Origin: Antennarius striatus
Taxonomy: Eukaryota; Chordata; Actinopteri; Lophiiformes; Antennariidae
Assembly (NCBI RefSeq): GCF_040054535.1
Contig: NC_090784.1
Location: 11,777,001 to 11,841,000 of the forward strand
Length of the DNA stretch: 64,000 nucleotides
Direction of reading: 5' to 3'
Below, piece by piece: positions 61,866 through 64,000 of this stretch. Each line of letters begins with the position of its first letter. Position 1 is the first letter of the stretch. Both the position numbers and the translations under genes were made by a program. The notes below the pieces were generated by a model that was not told the DNA's origin, ran no database searches, and saw only the letters and a program-made list of their open reading frames with translations.

Positions 61866-63844
61866 AAGAACTGAAGTAATAAACACAAATACCTCTGAAT
61901 TGGAAAGGAATGGATTACAATATTTCAAAGAAAGGAAGCGGAGGATGAGTATTGCTAAAACAGAAAGATGAAACTAGATAATAAATCTACTTCCCACGAT
62001 AGCAGGGAACATTACACATCAAGAGAGATCAGGATTATTATGTCCTTACTCATATTAATACTACAAAAACATGTCCAATTTATGTATGGTATGTTAATGC
62101 ATACTTTGTTCTTAACAATGACAACAATTTAGCATATTTTACATTTACACTTGACAGAATGTAAGACTATCTAGTGCTGTAGCAATATTCTGTCTCTTTT
62201 TTTCCATCCTCACTTTGCAATAAAAACAGAAATATCACAACAGCAGGTGGTACAGGGACACACCTGCCACGACATCTGACAGAAAGTTGTGCTAACGCCA
62301 AAATCATACAACATTAACTCCCTAAAACTGCCCAATGTATCACACTATTGGATTACATTCACTGGTGTTGTGCTGACTGAGGTCATTGTTATGACAACAT
62401 GAGTAAGTTAACTACCTTGGCAGCATGTCTTCCCTGCTTTAACTCTTTTGAAGTAGAAGATTTGCAGTGATTCAAGATACAGAGGCACACCTACAATAAA
62501 TCTATTTCGAAATGTTTGGTCACTGTTATTATAACACTATTAAAAGACATAGTGATCTGGGCAGATAGGCATCTGGTATGTGTGCATAACCACAGACTGT
62601 AGAAACACTTCTGAATCTAATTAACATTTAAATAAAACTAAAAACTTTTATATTCAAAAAAGAAATATTTGAAAAAGGCAACATCCATACAACACGCCCC
62701 AAAGAGGAGGCCACATTGTCAGGAGTCAATGGAGTGAAAATGACAAAAACAAAAAACAAAAAAAACATTACATGCTTATTTTATCAGGCACGAAAGCTGA
62801 TGGTGGTAAAGAAAGAGGTGCTGTTTCCTGGTGGATAAAGTGACCTGACAGTGGCTGAATTTCAGACAAAGCCCTTCACATTGACTAGCAACTACACAGC
62901 CACCAGGGTGCAGTGTTTAAGAGGGGCCAAGATAGGCTGCTGACAGGAAGCCTCTTGAGAAAGGGTGCACATTTTAACAAGATGTATCTATTGTAATATC
63001 TCTGACATACTCACTGCCACAGAGTTGTGTTTACAATGAATCAAGTCTAACTGACCATTGAAACAAAAGGTAAAACAGAAATCCTCTGTGTTAGTATCAA
63101 TCGCCATCGAAGGGATTGACACTACTTTCCATCCAACAGCCTGTCAGATTGATGATCAGAGCTAACTGAAGGAGGATGGCATGGATGTTCACCTCACTGT
63201 CAGCTGTCGATCTTTTTGATGGTGTACTGTGGTGTACACAGTGTGTAACGTCTCTGATAGACAAGACCATGCTCAGTAGAACAGACTATCTAGAGAGACT
63301 GGTGGGGAAAATACAGTTACTGAAAGGAAGCATTGGAGAGAAAATACATAGATTTTGTGTGATATAAGAAATATGCATATGAAATAGGAGAAAGACAAAG
63401 CACAGGAGCAAATGAGAAGTGAGAGAGAAAGGAGGAGCAACTGAATCAGTGATCCAGTGTCTGAAATAATAGGACCAGCAGAAAAACGCAGCTTCATGTT
63501 CCAGTGGTGGCAAGGCAGCGCTGACAGATTTTAAAAATGAGTCACACTTTTGCTCTCTCCATGTGTCTAAAATAACACTCTGCACAGTCAGCCTTCATTA
63601 GAGCCAGTTTACAGTGGAGAAAAAAGAAGGATAATCATTTTCCTTATTGGAAACAACTTGACAAAAACTCCATGCTTCCGTGTTCCCTAACATCTGCTGT
63701 GGTCTGTCTTTCTGTTGAGAGTGTTAAGAAGACCAACACTCTGATTATGGCAACCTTTTGCCATCAACACAGTAATTAGGCAGTATGGCAAACCAAATCA
63801 ACACCATTAAAATCCCCGTTTCTTGTTTTAACAAAAAAACTTTC

Positions 63845-63982
63845 AACTCACCGCGGTGCACTGGCGTCATGCCAGGAGTGTCCCCTGCCTCACACCCTAT
63901 GCCGCCGAGATAGGCTCCGGCTCCCCGTGACCCACTGCGGCGGATACAGTGGTGGTAATCTGAAGATGACTGACTGACTTTC
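63845..63982 (+). repeat. SINE-body repeat with GACT tail, copy B
   Basis: Close copy of 39456-39583 in the same orientation, ending GATGACTGACTGACT. Confidence 0.85.
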
Positions 63983-64000
63983 AACTCATCAAGACTTATA

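Larger units (their letters stand above)
61437..64000 (-). other. Upstream intron of hivep3
   Basis: No coding exon recognised. Contains a decayed SINE-body repeat at about 61735-61865 and a well-preserved one at 63845-63979. The rest is AT-rich. Confidence 0.5.

Overview
This 64 kb window is vertebrate nuclear DNA from a ray-finned fish, most likely a compact-genome teleost. The evidence is the split gene structure with GT-AG introns, many (CA)n and (GATA)n microsatellites, an RTE-type LINE with the tail sequence common in fish genomes, Tc1/mariner and hAT debris, and fish-like protein variants. The species cannot be fixed from the sequence. Four protein-coding genes were rebuilt by hand from splice sites and reading-frame phase. 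All lie on the minus strand and are read right to left. Layout from left to right: (1) rcc1, only its first three coding exons (1-919), with a CCAAT-box promoter region near 1.7-1.9 kb. (2) phactr4 (coding 4867-22310; untranslated first exon near 27 kb), a complete 824-codon frame in 13 exons, plus an alternative first coding exon at 19.9 kb and a candidate cassette exon at 10.7 kb. (3) A 14 kb intergenic region (27.1-41.3 kb) dominated by transposons: a full-length RTE LINE with an intact 1,022-codon ORF and a 17-bp target site duplication, a second internally deleted RTE copy carrying a nested (GATA)n insert, a tRNA-derived SINE and a hAT remnant. (4) edn2 (41346-43274), complete in five exons, 169 residues. 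(5) A second repeat-rich spacer (43.4-48.4 kb). (6) hivep3 (coding 48932-61084), complete in eight coding exons, 1,998 residues, followed on its 5' side by leader and intron sequence to the window end. The genes do not form a pathway. RCC1 is the chromatin-bound Ran exchange factor, PHACTR4 an actin- and PP1-binding regulator, EDN2 a secreted vasoactive peptide precursor, and HIVEP3 a ZAS-family zinc-finger transcription factor. Their order matters: HIVEP, EDN and PHACTR genes form a known vertebrate paralogy group, and here hivep3, edn2, phactr4 and rcc1 are consecutive. I found no new multi-gene biological system. The most novel local signals are the symmetric cassette-like exon inside phactr4, the two short introns that split the normally giant hivep3 exon, the unusual mature endothelin, and the young intact RTE element. 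Exon boundaries come from splice signals and frame only. No transcript or database search was available.
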